This document shows, one piece after another, positions 54,443-63,606 of a stretch of DNA of 64,000 nt (its first letter is position 1; the number at the start of each line of letters is the position of its first letter). Location of the stretch: contig CAYVRC010000004.1 in the NCBI GenBank assembly GCA_964453205.1, positions 25,319-89,318 on the forward strand. Reading direction: 5' to 3'. Under the pieces are notes generated by a model. It searched no databases. It was not told where the DNA came from and saw only the letters and a program-made list of their open reading frames with translations. Origin of the DNA: Crateriforma sp964453205. Its GTDB lineage: Bacteria; Planctomycetota; Planctomycetia; Pirellulales; Pirellulaceae. A program made the position numbers and the translations under genes.

Positions 54443-56656
54443 TCAATTCACCGCGACCGCGGGGGCAGGACGGTCGGCCAGGCCGCCGAAGAAATCGACT
54501 TGACCGTTCTTCAGATGATAGATCCCGCCGACGATGTCTAATTTTCCGGCTCGCATCAGTTCGGCGATGATGGGGCTGCTGTCGACGATTTCGTCGATGA
54601 CGTGCAGCACGTTGGCTTTGGCGACCTCGTCGACGAACGTCTTGTCGTCGTCGGCGTAGCCCGGCATCCGTTTCTTCATCGTCGCGACGACCGGCTCGAT
54701 TTTCTGAACCAATTCCGTGACGTGCCCCAGCCTGGCGCCTTGGCAGGCCGCGGTGACCGCGCCGCATCGGGTGTGCCCGAGCACGACGATCAGATTCACC
54801 CCGGCCACTTCGGCGGCGTACTCCAAGCTGCCCAGCACGTCGTTGCTGACGACATTGCCGGCGACGCGAACGGAAAAGACGTCACCGATGCCGGCGTCAA
54901 AGACCAGTTCGGCCGGGACCCGACTGTCGATGCAGCCCAACAACGCCGCCATGGGGTGTTGGGATTCCAAGGTCTGATCGCGTTGATGCAGCCAGTCCCG
55001 TTCGATCATTTCGCCCTTCAAGAAGCGGTCGTTGCCTTGTCGCAGCAATTGCAACGTCACCTCGGGGGTCAGTTCCTGTTGTCGGCTCCGGGTGACAACA
55101 TCGACGTAGCGTTTCTTGTTCTCGAACGCATACTCGTCACGGAAACCGACGAGGCTGACCTGGATGTTTTTCGCCGGTGCTTTGACGTCTTGGAATTCAC
55201 GGATGACTTCGAGCACCTCCGGATCGATGAATTCGGTTTTCGACGCGTCCAGGATGACTTGGCTGTCCGGTTTGATCTTGTCCAACGACTTGCGGACTCG
55301 CGATTGGTTCAGGAACGTCAGGTGTTGGGCGAACTTGAATCTCGTCACGTTCCCGCTGACGGGATTCTCTTGCTGGCTCAAGAACGGGGTGCGTTCCATG
55401 TTCCGCAGCACAAAGACGATGCCGACGATCAAGCCGATCACGATGCCGATCAACAAGTCGGTCAAGACGATCGCGACGACCGTCAAAAGGAACGGCAGGA
55501 ACTGGCTCCAGCCTTTCTTGTAGAATTCGATGAAGATGCCGGGCTTGGCCAACTTGTAGCCGGTGAACAACAGGATTGCCGCCAACGCGGATAAGGGGAT
55601 CTCCTCCAGCAGCCAGGGCACCATGAACACGGCGGCGGCCAGCCAAACGCCGTGCAGGATGGCGGACGCTTTGGTTTTGGCGCCGCTGTAGACGTTGGCG
55701 CTGCTGCGGACGATCACGCTGGTCACCGGCAAACCGCCGATCAAACCGGAGCAGATGTTGCCGATGCCTTGAGCGAACAACTCGCGGTTGGCCGGGCTGA
55801 TTCGTTTCTGCTTGTCCAGACGATCGACCGCTTCCAGGTTCAACAACGTTTCCAACGAGGCGACCAACGCGATCGTGATCGCGGCGAGGTAGACCTGGGG
55901 GTCCATCGCCGCGGCGAAGTCGGGGAACGTGAACACCGACGCCATGCCTTGGGTCTCTTCGCCGGTGGACAGCTGTACCCGATGCAAGATCCCCAATTGT
56001 TGCTCCGGTGCCACCAAGCCGGCCACTTCGTTGATCAACGTTCCCAGCAGCACCGCCACCAGCGGTCCCGGGATCGGCGTCTTTCCCGACAGTTGGCGTT
56101 CCCAAAAGACCAGCGCCGCCAAACACGAAACGCTGATCACGACCGCGGTCACGCTGAAAGCCTCGAACATGTGCACCAGTTCGGTGAACGTGTTGTAGCC
56201 GTCGGCCTGAAAGAACGAAAAGTCGCCCTCGGCGTCGCGGTCATAACCGACCGCGTGGGGAAGCTGTTTCAGAATCAGGATCAGCCCGATCGCCGTCAGC
56301 AGCCCGCGAATCACGCTGGACGGAAAGTAGTAAGCGATCAAGCCGGCCCGCAACACGCCCAGCAAGATCTGAAACCCGCCCGCGAAGACGATCGCCAACA
56401 GGAACGCCTCGAACGATCCCAACGCTTGGGCCTGGGCAAGCACGATCGCCACCAGCCCGGCCGCCGGACCGCTGACGCTGGTGTGGCTGCCGCTGATCGC
56501 TCCGACCACGACGCCGCCGACGATCCCCGCGATCAAACCCGACATCAAGGGCACCGGGACGGCTTCACTGCCCGACGCCAGGGCGATCCCCAAGCACAAG
56601 GGCAACGCCACCAAAAACACGGTAATCGAGGCGGGCAGGTCGTCTCGAAGTTTCAT
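54443..56656 (-). CDS. SulP anion transporter fused to beta-carbonic anhydrase
   Basis: A 737-residue protein from the ATG at 56656 (MKLRDDLPASITVFLVALPL). Residues 1 to about 410 are a SulP transporter with some 11 helices, including GSHTSVSGPAAGLVAIVLAQ and SLETLLNLEAVDRLDKQKRI. A short STAS-like region follows (SQVILDASKTEFIDPEVLEV). From about residue 540 there is a complete beta-carbonic anhydrase: LLGCIDSRVPAELVFDAGIG with the Cys-x-Asp-x-Arg zinc/catalytic motif, and LGHTRCGAVTAA with the His and Cys ligands. Such fusions are thought to couple bicarbonate transport with CO2/HCO3- interconversion. The transported ion cannot be told from sequence. Confidence 0.92.
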   Translation of the reverse strand: MKLRDDLPASITVFLVALPLCLGIALASGSEAVPVPLMSGLIAGIVGGVVVGAISGSHTSVSGPAAGLVAIVLAQAQALGSFEAFLLAIVFAGGFQILLGVLRAGLIAYYFPSSVIRGLLTAIGLILILKQLPHAVGYDRDAEGDFSFFQADGYNTFTELVHMFEAFSVTAVVISVSCLAALVFWERQLSGKTPIPGPLVAVLLGTLINEVAGLVAPEQQLGILHRVQLSTGEETQGMASVFTFPDFAAAMDPQVYLAAITIALVASLETLLNLEAVDRLDKQKRISPANRELFAQGIGNICSGLIGGLPVTSVIVRSSANVYSGAKTKASAILHGVWLAAAVFMVPWLLEEIPLSALAAILLFTGYKLAKPGIFIEFYKKGWSQFLPFLLTVVAIVLTDLLIGIVIGLIVGIVFVLRNMERTPFLSQQENPVSGNVTRFKFAQHLTFLNQSRVRKSLDKIKPDSQVILDASKTEFIDPEVLEVIREFQDVKAPAKNIQVSLVGFRDEYAFENKKRYVDVVTRSRQQELTPEVTLQLLRQGNDRFLKGEMIERDWLHQRDQTLESQHPMAALLGCIDSRVPAELVFDAGIGDVFSVRVAGNVVSNDVLGSLEYAAEVAGVNLIVVLGHTRCGAVTAACQGARLGHVTELVQKIEPVVATMKKRMPGYADDDKTFVDEVAKANVLHVIDEIVDSSPIIAELMRAGKLDIVGGIYHLKNGQVDFFGGLADRPAPAVAVN

Positions 56657-57022
56657 AAATAAGATCGGGAAAGTGAAGGTCAATTTCGTGACGACGGGGT
56701 TCGGGATCGGGTGCCCGGCACACTCTAACAGACGAATGCGTTTTCGGCGGAGTCCGGAACAAGGGCACGACGCGGAGCGAAAAATGGCGGGCCGCCCGGC
56801 TTCTCGGTATCGAGCGGCCTCGAGTCGCCGGAATCGCCTCGTGCCTGAGATCACGCCGCTCGGGCGCCCGACCAAACCCGTGATCCCGGCAAAATGTTTG
56901 AATCTCCACCCTAAAACCTGATAAACTTTTCCCATCACCGGTGGTCGCCAAACCACCGGTCCTCGCCCCCACCACTCACCCACCGGTTTGCCTTGATTCG
57001 GTCCGCCTCCATCGCCGTCCAG
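56657..57022. other. Divergent intergenic region, no gene seen
   Basis: This 366-bp interval separates the SulP-carbonic anhydrase start from the DUF1592 gene. I find no credible coding frame or clear operator here. The frames of both flanking genes extend into it but without leaders or typical codon use. Confidence 0.4.
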
Positions 57023-59698
57023 ATGCTTCGCCGAGTCTGGATCGGACTGTTGATCGTCGCGTCACCTGTTTTTGCGTGGGGGGCGGACGCCGGTGCTCCG
57101 ACCGATCCTGAAAAGCGTGTGCCGATCGATCCGGCCGTCGTCGAAATTTTGGAAATCGGTTGCTTTTCCTGTCACGCTGATGGCGAAGCCGAAGGCGGAT
57201 TCGATATCCAGGAATTGCTTGCCCAACCGATCGATCCGAAATCGGCCGGGCCCGCGACCCGAGAGACTTGGCATCGCGTGCTGAAAAATGTTCGCTCGCA
57301 AATCATGCCGCCCAGCGATGCCGAACAGTTAACGTCCGAGGAACGTCGGACGCTGACTCGCTTCATCGCGCGGCAAGCGTTGGGTGTCAATCCGGACGAT
57401 GTCGATCCGGGGCACGTGACGCTGCGGCGGTTGAATCGGATCGAGTACCGCAACACGATTCGTGACTTGGTCGGCGTCGATTTCGAAGCCGAAGCCGAAT
57501 TTCCGGTCGACGATTCGGGGCACGGGTTTGACAACATCGGCGACGTTCTCAGTCTGTCGCCGCTGCTGATGGAAAAATACTTGGCCGCCGCCGAGACGAT
57601 CGTTTCCCAGGCAGTTCCGATCGTGCCGTGGATGCCCAAGCGTCGTTCGGTTTCGCGCTCGGAGATGACGCATGCCTTCTTGGACGAAAAGTGGATCGAT
57701 CCCGAGGAGCAGGCCGACGAGGACGAACCAAGAGATGCCGAGGAAGATGAATACGCGGACCGAAAGAAAGCACGCTTCGACGGCGAAATTTCTTTCTATC
57801 GGAAACAAACCGTTGTCGCCGAGTTGACGGTCGACACGCCGGGGCGGTTCCGGATCGAACCAGTGCTGGACATCCGGCGGGGCTTTGATTTCGACCCCGG
57901 TCGTGCCGTGTTGACCTTTACCTTGAACGACAAAGTTTTGCATACCGAGGAATTCGGCTGGGGCAGCAAACTGCGTGGTCGTGATGAGGACTTGGAGTTC
58001 GACATTTCGGCCGAACTCATTCCCGGCAAGAATCGTTTGGTGATCGAGATCGAACCGCTTTTGGAACAATCGCGTCAAGAGACGGAGCTGAGTTTTCAGC
58101 TCGACGAGGTCAACGTCGTCGGACCGCTCGACCACGACCATTGGGTTCGGCCGCGGAATTGGCAGCGTTTCTTTGAGACCGAATTGCCCGACGATGCCGG
58201 TGACCGTCGGCGTGCCGCTCGCGTCATCGAAAACTTCGCGCGACGCGCGTTTCGCCGTGACGCCGACCCCGATTTCGTTCGGCGCTTGCTCGATCTGATC
58301 GAACCCGACTTGGCCGACCCCGAGGCGACCTTCGAGCGGGCGGTCGCCAAAGCCTTTGTGGTCGTACTTTCCTCCCCCCGATTCGTCTTTCGTCAGGAAT
58401 TCCCCGTCACGGATTCCGGACCGGACGAGCTTTCGCCGACGCGGAAAAGTGTGTCGATCGACGAATTCAGCTTGTCCAGCCGGCTGTCGTATTTTTTGTG
58501 GTCGACCATGCCCGACGACCAGCTTTTGTCCTTGGCCGGTCGTGGCGAATTGCGTCAACAGTTGACCGAGCAGGTCGATCGCATGCTGGCCGATCCTCGC
58601 AGCGAACAGTTCGTCAGCAACTTCGTCGGTCAATGGCTGAAAACCCGTGACATCGAATCGATCCCCATCGACGTGTTGGGTGCCGCCGGTTTGCGACCGG
58701 AATACGAAGAACTGCGTGATCGTTTGCGGGAAGTGTTCGACGAGCGTCGCGAAATCGCCAGAAACTCGGACAGCGATCCCGAGGTCGCCGAGGCGAAATC
58801 ACGCGAGTATCGGGAATACGAAACCCGTTTGTTGCTCGACCGGATTCGTGAAATACGTGAGACGCGTGACCTCCTGGACGGGCGAACGCGACGAGACCTG
58901 CGGCGGCAAACCGAGGCCCTGTTCCGATACGTGTTGGACGAAGACCGCAACGTCTTGGAACTGATCGACAACGATTACGAGTTCCTGAACGAACGTTTGG
59001 CGAAGTACTACGAATTGGACTGGGACACACTGAATCCGAATCCCGATCGAGACCGCCGTCGGGGTGATGAACTTCGGCGGGTCCGGCTCGATTCGTCACG
59101 CCGCGGCGGCGTGTTGCGACAAGCCAACTTCTTGATCGTGACCTCCAACCCGACGCGGACTTCGCCGGTCAAACGCGGCCTGTTCATCCTCGACAACATC
59201 CTGGGCACGCCCGCGCCGCCGGCACCGGCGGCCGTGCCCGAATTGGAAGAAGCCGCCGAAGCAATCTCCGATCACGAACCGACGTTGAGAGAATTGCTTC
59301 AACGTCACCGCAGCGATCCGCTGTGTGCGTCCTGTCACCGTCGTTTCGATCCGATGGGATTGTCACTGGAAAACTACGACGCGATGGGGCGTTGGCGTGA
59401 CGAACAATTCGACCAGCCGATCGACCCGCAGGGTGAACTGATCTCCGGTGAAACCTTCGACGACGCGGCCGAACTGATGCACGTGCTGACCGGACCGCGG
59501 CGATTCGATTTTTATCGCTGCTTGACCGAAAAAATCATGACCTACGCCCTCGGACGTGGCATCGATTATCAAGACGAACCGACCATCGATGCCCTGGTGC
59601 AATCGCTGGAATCCGACGGCCAAACCCCGACGCTGCGGCGGATCATTCACTCCGTCGTCCGAACCCCCGCCATGCAAAAGATGAGGAACCCGGAATGA
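57023..59698 (+). CDS. DUF1592-family exported cytochrome-like protein
   Basis: About 891 residues from the ATG at 57023 (MLRRVWIGLLIVASPVFAWG), a signal peptide; a TTG at 56993 is possible. A CxxCH haem motif lies near the start (CFSCHADGEAEGGFDIQELL). The order DUF1587 (TLRRLNRIEYRNTIRDLVGV), DUF1595, DUF1592 (FSLSSRLSYFLWSTMPDDQL), DUF1588 (RRGGVLRQANFLIVTSNPTR) and DUF1585 (a second CxxCH, CASCHRRFDPMGLSLENYDA) can be followed along the chain. An Asp/Glu-rich insert sits near residues 220-245. Planctomycetes pair these with DUF1552 proteins, here overlapping by 4 bp; the molecular function is not established. Confidence 0.93.
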   Translation: MLRRVWIGLLIVASPVFAWGADAGAPTDPEKRVPIDPAVVEILEIGCFSCHADGEAEGGFDIQELLAQPIDPKSAGPATRETWHRVLKNVRSQIMPPSDAEQLTSEERRTLTRFIARQALGVNPDDVDPGHVTLRRLNRIEYRNTIRDLVGVDFEAEAEFPVDDSGHGFDNIGDVLSLSPLLMEKYLAAAETIVSQAVPIVPWMPKRRSVSRSEMTHAFLDEKWIDPEEQADEDEPRDAEEDEYADRKKARFDGEISFYRKQTVVAELTVDTPGRFRIEPVLDIRRGFDFDPGRAVLTFTLNDKVLHTEEFGWGSKLRGRDEDLEFDISAELIPGKNRLVIEIEPLLEQSRQETELSFQLDEVNVVGPLDHDHWVRPRNWQRFFETELPDDAGDRRRAARVIENFARRAFRRDADPDFVRRLLDLIEPDLADPEATFERAVAKAFVVVLSSPRFVFRQEFPVTDSGPDELSPTRKSVSIDEFSLSSRLSYFLWSTMPDDQLLSLAGRGELRQQLTEQVDRMLADPRSEQFVSNFVGQWLKTRDIESIPIDVLGAAGLRPEYEELRDRLREVFDERREIARNSDSDPEVAEAKSREYREYETRLLLDRIREIRETRDLLDGRTRRDLRRQTEALFRYVLDEDRNVLELIDNDYEFLNERLAKYYELDWDTLNPNPDRDRRRGDELRRVRLDSSRRGGVLRQANFLIVTSNPTRTSPVKRGLFILDNILGTPAPPAPAAVPELEEAAEAISDHEPTLRELLQRHRSDPLCASCHRRFDPMGLSLENYDAMGRWRDEQFDQPIDPQGELISGETFDDAAELMHVLTGPRRFDFYRCLTEKIMTYALGRGIDYQDEPTIDALVQSLESDGQTPTLRRIIHSVVRTPAMQKMRNPE

Positions 59699-61050
59699 AA
59701 CGACGAGAATTTCTACGTGGAATCGGTGGCGCGACACTTTCGATGCCCGCGATGGCTTCGCTCGGCAATTCGGCCTCGGCCGGGCCTCGGTCCTCGGCCG
59801 GCTCGTCGCCGGCGACGACACCCGCCGGGGCCCCGTTGCGAACCGTTTTCGTTTATTTCCCCAACGGTGCCCATCAAGAACATTGGTTCGGTCAGTCCGA
59901 CCCGTCGGGGTTGCGGCTCGGACAAACGCTCCAGCCGATGCGGCACTTGCAAGATTCGATTCAGATGATCGGGGGATTGGATCACGAAAACGCCGAAGCC
60001 GGCCCCGACGGCCCCGGGGACCACGCCCGCGCCAACGCGACCTTCCTGACCGGCGTGAGGGCCAAGAAGACTTCGGGTGCGGACATTCGACTCGGCCGTT
60101 CGATCGACCAAGAATTGGCGGACGCCGTCGGTGACCAAACGCGTTTCAAGTCTCTGGAGCTTTCCTGCGACGCGGTCCGCAAAAGCGGCGAATGCGATTC
60201 GGGTTACTCCTGCGCCTACCAGTACAACTTGGCCTGGCGAAGCGAAACGCAGCCGATGGCCCCCGAAACCAACCCCCGAGCCTTGTACGAACGACTGTTC
60301 GGAATCGAAACGCCGGTCACGGCGGATGAGTCGTTCCGACTGGCCAAGCAGGACCGCAAGAATCTGCTGGACTTTGTTCTGGCCGACGCCAAAGACGTTC
60401 GCCGGCGATTGGGCGGCAGCGACTCGCGAAAGTTGGACGAATACTTGTCCAGCGTTCGCGATATCGAAATCAGCTTGGCCAAAGCCGAACAATTCCCGAA
60501 GCCCGAGCGGCCCGACATGCCCATCCCCGCGGGCGTGCCGGACCTGTACGACCGGCACATCGACCTGATGTTCGATTTGCTCGCCATCGCCCTGCAAAGC
60601 GATGCGACTCGGGTCGCGACGATGATGTTGGCCGCCGACGGCAGCAACCGTTCGTTCCCGCAGATCGGGCTTCCCGAAGGCCATCACTACCTGACGCACC
60701 AGTCGGCCGAAGAAATGCGTGAGAAAGTCGCGTTGATCGATCGGTTCTATGTCCAGCGATTCACGCGATTCTTGGACAAGCTTGCCGCGACGACCGATAG
60801 CGACGGCAGCAGCGTGCTGCACAACAGCATCATCGTGTACGGCGGCGGCATCGGGGACGGCAATCGCCACAACCACGACAACCTGCCGATTCTTGTCGCC
60901 GGTCACGGTGGCGGCAAACTGAAACCCGGACGGTTCGTCGACGCCGGTTCCCAACCGATGTCGAACCTCTACGTCGGCTTGGCAGACAAAGTCGGCGTCA
61001 GTGGCATCGAATCGTTCGGTGATTCCGACGACGTGTTCGACGACGTGTGA
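59695..61050 (+). CDS. DUF1552 exported protein with Tat-type leader
   Basis: A 451-residue protein whose ATG overlaps the upstream stop (ATGA). The N-terminus MKRREFLRGIGGATLSMPAM has a twin-arginine-type RREFLRG motif followed by a hydrophobic stretch and small residues, fitting Tat export. The DUF1552 body follows: TVFVYFPNGAHQEHWF, GGLDHENAEAGPDGPGDHAR and NATFLTG, SIDQELADAVGDQTRFKSLE, LAIALQSDATRVATMMLAAD, NSIIVYGGGIGDGNRHNHDN and LPILVAGHGGGKLKPGRF. The domain is related to the DUF1501/phosphatase-like fold. It is coupled with the DUF1592 protein and probably works in the same periplasmic complex or pathway. Confidence 0.93.
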   Translation: MKRREFLRGIGGATLSMPAMASLGNSASAGPRSSAGSSPATTPAGAPLRTVFVYFPNGAHQEHWFGQSDPSGLRLGQTLQPMRHLQDSIQMIGGLDHENAEAGPDGPGDHARANATFLTGVRAKKTSGADIRLGRSIDQELADAVGDQTRFKSLELSCDAVRKSGECDSGYSCAYQYNLAWRSETQPMAPETNPRALYERLFGIETPVTADESFRLAKQDRKNLLDFVLADAKDVRRRLGGSDSRKLDEYLSSVRDIEISLAKAEQFPKPERPDMPIPAGVPDLYDRHIDLMFDLLAIALQSDATRVATMMLAADGSNRSFPQIGLPEGHHYLTHQSAEEMREKVALIDRFYVQRFTRFLDKLAATTDSDGSSVLHNSIIVYGGGIGDGNRHNHDNLPILVAGHGGGKLKPGRFVDAGSQPMSNLYVGLADKVGVSGIESFGDSDDVFDDV

Positions 61051-61102
61051 CTCGGGCCCGCGGAGGGCGGCGGACGGAATCCGCTGCGCCGAACCTTCGT
61101 CA

Positions 61103-61134
61103 CGTGAAATCTTCGAGGCGTGAAATCTTCGAGG
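61103..61134. repeat. 16-bp tandem repeat in a convergent junction
   Basis: Two adjacent perfect copies of CGTGAAATCTTCGAGG, between the convergent DUF1552 and sulfatase stops. Probably a slippage duplication. Confidence 0.85.
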
Positions 61135-61158
61135 CGTTGAAACGTCAGCGTCGGCCGA

Positions 61159-63501
61159 TCAGTCCTTCGTCACCCGCACCGATGTCGGGGTGTAACGGAC
61201 GTGGTATCGCGTCCCCGCGGGGGTGACGATTCCGTGTTCGGTGTTTCGGAACCGGCCACGGACGGAAGTGGCTTTGATCAGCACCGCGGATTCGCCCGGC
61301 GACATTCCGCCCAGAGCCGCCTCGTCGACGACCAATTCGCCGTCAAGCCGGGCAACGCCGCTTGTCTCGATGGCGGTTCCCCGTGGATCGAGACGTCCGA
61401 CGGTGACGCTTCCGCGGGAAAGCTGATGAAAATCACCCTCGACCGACCAGGTCACGTCACCGGGATTCACCGCACCCGCCGCGGGCACGACCGCGAACGT
61501 CCCCGCGTTGATCAGCGTTCCCGCAAGCGTTCCGTGCCCGGTCAGGGTGGCCGGCTGAGCATTCTCGATCCATCGCAGTGTCTCGAGCGTTCCGCCGTCG
61601 ACCCGAATCCGACCGGAGGGGGCGATTCGGATTTCGTTGCGTCCCGAAACGGTCACGCCGTCGGCAACCTCGAGCGTTTGGGAACCGATCGGATCATCGT
61701 GGCCGTCGATCCGCTCGTCCGAGCTTCCGACTTGCAAGGCCAGAAAGCCGGCGTCACGTCCGGCCACGGCCGTGGCGGGTTGATTTCCGGGGTGTTTCAG
61801 GACGGCGACCCAGGACGACGTCGGGCCGCCCGCATCCCGCTGATAGACCCGGCCGGCGTTGGAATACTCGTAGGCCGTCCACGAATCCGCGTCATCGATC
61901 GCATCACCGTCGTTCCCCTGCCAATCGTGATACGTGATGGCGAAACCCGGCGGCTCGGTGACGCGTTCGCCCAACAATCGTTTCTCGAGTTCATCGACCA
62001 ATCCGGGGTGCTCCGGTGCAACGTCCTGTTCTTCGCCCGGGTCATCTTCCAGGTCGAACAGCGAGAGTTGGCCTTTCGTAGAACGTTTCAGTTTCCATCG
62101 GCCTTGAATGATGGACTGACCCCTGCCGGCTTCGTGAATCAGGAATTCGCGTTTGCGTGCCAGTCCGCGCCCCGTCAACGTCGGTGCGATGGAGACGCCG
62201 TCGATGCCCAAGGGGGCCGCGACACCGGCAAGATCACAAAACGTCGGCAACAGATCGGTGACGTCCACGACCCGATCGGTGGACGTGCCGGGCTGAAACG
62301 TCCCGCCGCTGCGAATGTATTTCGGCCATCGCATCAGCAAGGGGACCCGGATGCCGCCTTCTTCGATCGTTCCTTTGACGCCCCGCAGGATCCCGTTGGC
62401 CGCGAACTGCGTGACGCTGTCGCCGCCGGGACCTCCGTTGTCGGACTGAAAGATCACCAAGGTGTCTTCGCGGATCGAATCGTCGTCTTTACCGTCGCCG
62501 TTGGGATCGTCCAAGGCGGCCAGCAGGTTGCCGATGTGCCCGTCGATCCGAGACAGCATCGCGGCCCAGCATTTCGCCTGCTCGCTCAACGAATCGAACC
62601 AAGGGGCATCACGATACGCTTCGTCCCACTCCGGCAAACGCTGGATCTCCTGGAAGGGCGCGTGGGGAATCTGACAAGCCAACAGGCCGAAGAACGGCTG
62701 TCCGGTGTCGCGGTAACGCTTGGCTCGCACGCGAACGAAATCGAGGGCCGCAAAAGCGTACGCGTCATCGCAGTAGGCGACGTCGGGATAGTCGGGGTCG
62801 CGTTGTCGGGCTGGCGAATCGGGATACCGATCGTCGGTGCGATAACCGGCCATCGAATTGGGGACGAGATGTAGATTCCCCGGGCTCCCCGCCGGTGCCG
62901 GCGAACGCCATAGCGTCGGTTGAAAAAACGTGTGGGCACGCACGTGATGCAGTTCCGCCAAGACGTCCTGATAGCCGTGCGAGGTCGGCAACGTCTGGAC
63001 GTTGACGATTTCGGGTTGCCGTCGGTCTTGCGAACCGCCGTAGCCCCATTTGCCCCAGTAACCCGTCGCATAGCCGGCCCGGGACAACACGTCCCCGATC
63101 AATCGGTCCTCGGCACGCATCGCCTTTTTTGCATTGTCCCGATCATTGCGATCGGCAAAGGTGTGGCCTTGGTGAAACCCGCTTTGCTGCGACGATCGTG
63201 CCGGCGAACACACGTGACATCCGTAGCCGCGACGAAAGTTCAATCCGTCCCGGGCCATCTGATCCAGGTTCGGCGTGCGAAGGTGCGGCAACCCGGCGTC
63301 GCGTCGCTGCCACTGACCGTTAGGCCCGAGCGAACCCCAACCCATGTCATCGACATAGATGTAAAGAATGTTGACGCGATCGGTCGGCCCGACGGCTTCG
63401 TCGCCGAACAAACGCGTGGGCGGTGTCGGCCAGAGGCAGCAAGCGACCAGGGCGATCGCGTGGGTGGTGATCAGGCGTCGGTTCTTGTTGTCATTTTTCA
63501 T
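61159..63501 (-). CDS. Type I sulfatase with C-terminal beta-rich extension
   Basis: A 780-residue protein with a signal peptide near residues 10-25. The sulfatase core is complete: metal-binding ILYIYVDDMGWGSLG with Asp51-Asp52, then the formylglycine motif CSPAR with Cys98 as the residue to be modified (GYGCHVCSPARSSQQSG), GYATGYWGKWGYGG, and FQSDNGGPGGD. The last 230 residues are an unusual extension: repeated SGRNEIRIAPSGRIRVDGGT-like units, then LAGTLINAGTFAVVPAAGAV, like the 'G.L.N.G' beta-helix segments seen in planctomycete autotransporter-like proteins. The substrate is unknown; planctomycete sulfatases usually act on algal polysaccharides. The extension may anchor the enzyme or bind polysaccharide. 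Confidence 0.92.
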   Translation of the reverse strand: MKNDNKNRRLITTHAIALVACCLWPTPPTRLFGDEAVGPTDRVNILYIYVDDMGWGSLGPNGQWQRRDAGLPHLRTPNLDQMARDGLNFRRGYGCHVCSPARSSQQSGFHQGHTFADRNDRDNAKKAMRAEDRLIGDVLSRAGYATGYWGKWGYGGSQDRRQPEIVNVQTLPTSHGYQDVLAELHHVRAHTFFQPTLWRSPAPAGSPGNLHLVPNSMAGYRTDDRYPDSPARQRDPDYPDVAYCDDAYAFAALDFVRVRAKRYRDTGQPFFGLLACQIPHAPFQEIQRLPEWDEAYRDAPWFDSLSEQAKCWAAMLSRIDGHIGNLLAALDDPNGDGKDDDSIREDTLVIFQSDNGGPGGDSVTQFAANGILRGVKGTIEEGGIRVPLLMRWPKYIRSGGTFQPGTSTDRVVDVTDLLPTFCDLAGVAAPLGIDGVSIAPTLTGRGLARKREFLIHEAGRGQSIIQGRWKLKRSTKGQLSLFDLEDDPGEEQDVAPEHPGLVDELEKRLLGERVTEPPGFAITYHDWQGNDGDAIDDADSWTAYEYSNAGRVYQRDAGGPTSSWVAVLKHPGNQPATAVAGRDAGFLALQVGSSDERIDGHDDPIGSQTLEVADGVTVSGRNEIRIAPSGRIRVDGGTLETLRWIENAQPATLTGHGTLAGTLINAGTFAVVPAAGAVNPGDVTWSVEGDFHQLSRGSVTVGRLDPRGTAIETSGVARLDGELVVDEAALGGMSPGESAVLIKATSVRGRFRNTEHGIVTPAGTRYHVRYTPTSVRVTKD

Positions 63502-63606
63502 GACGCCAAGTTTACGCCGTCTCGCCGCCCGGCGACACCAATTTTCCGCCGGACAGCTAGGAACCGGGCTCCGGACGAACGGGTGACCGTGACGTTTGGC
63601 CCGGCG

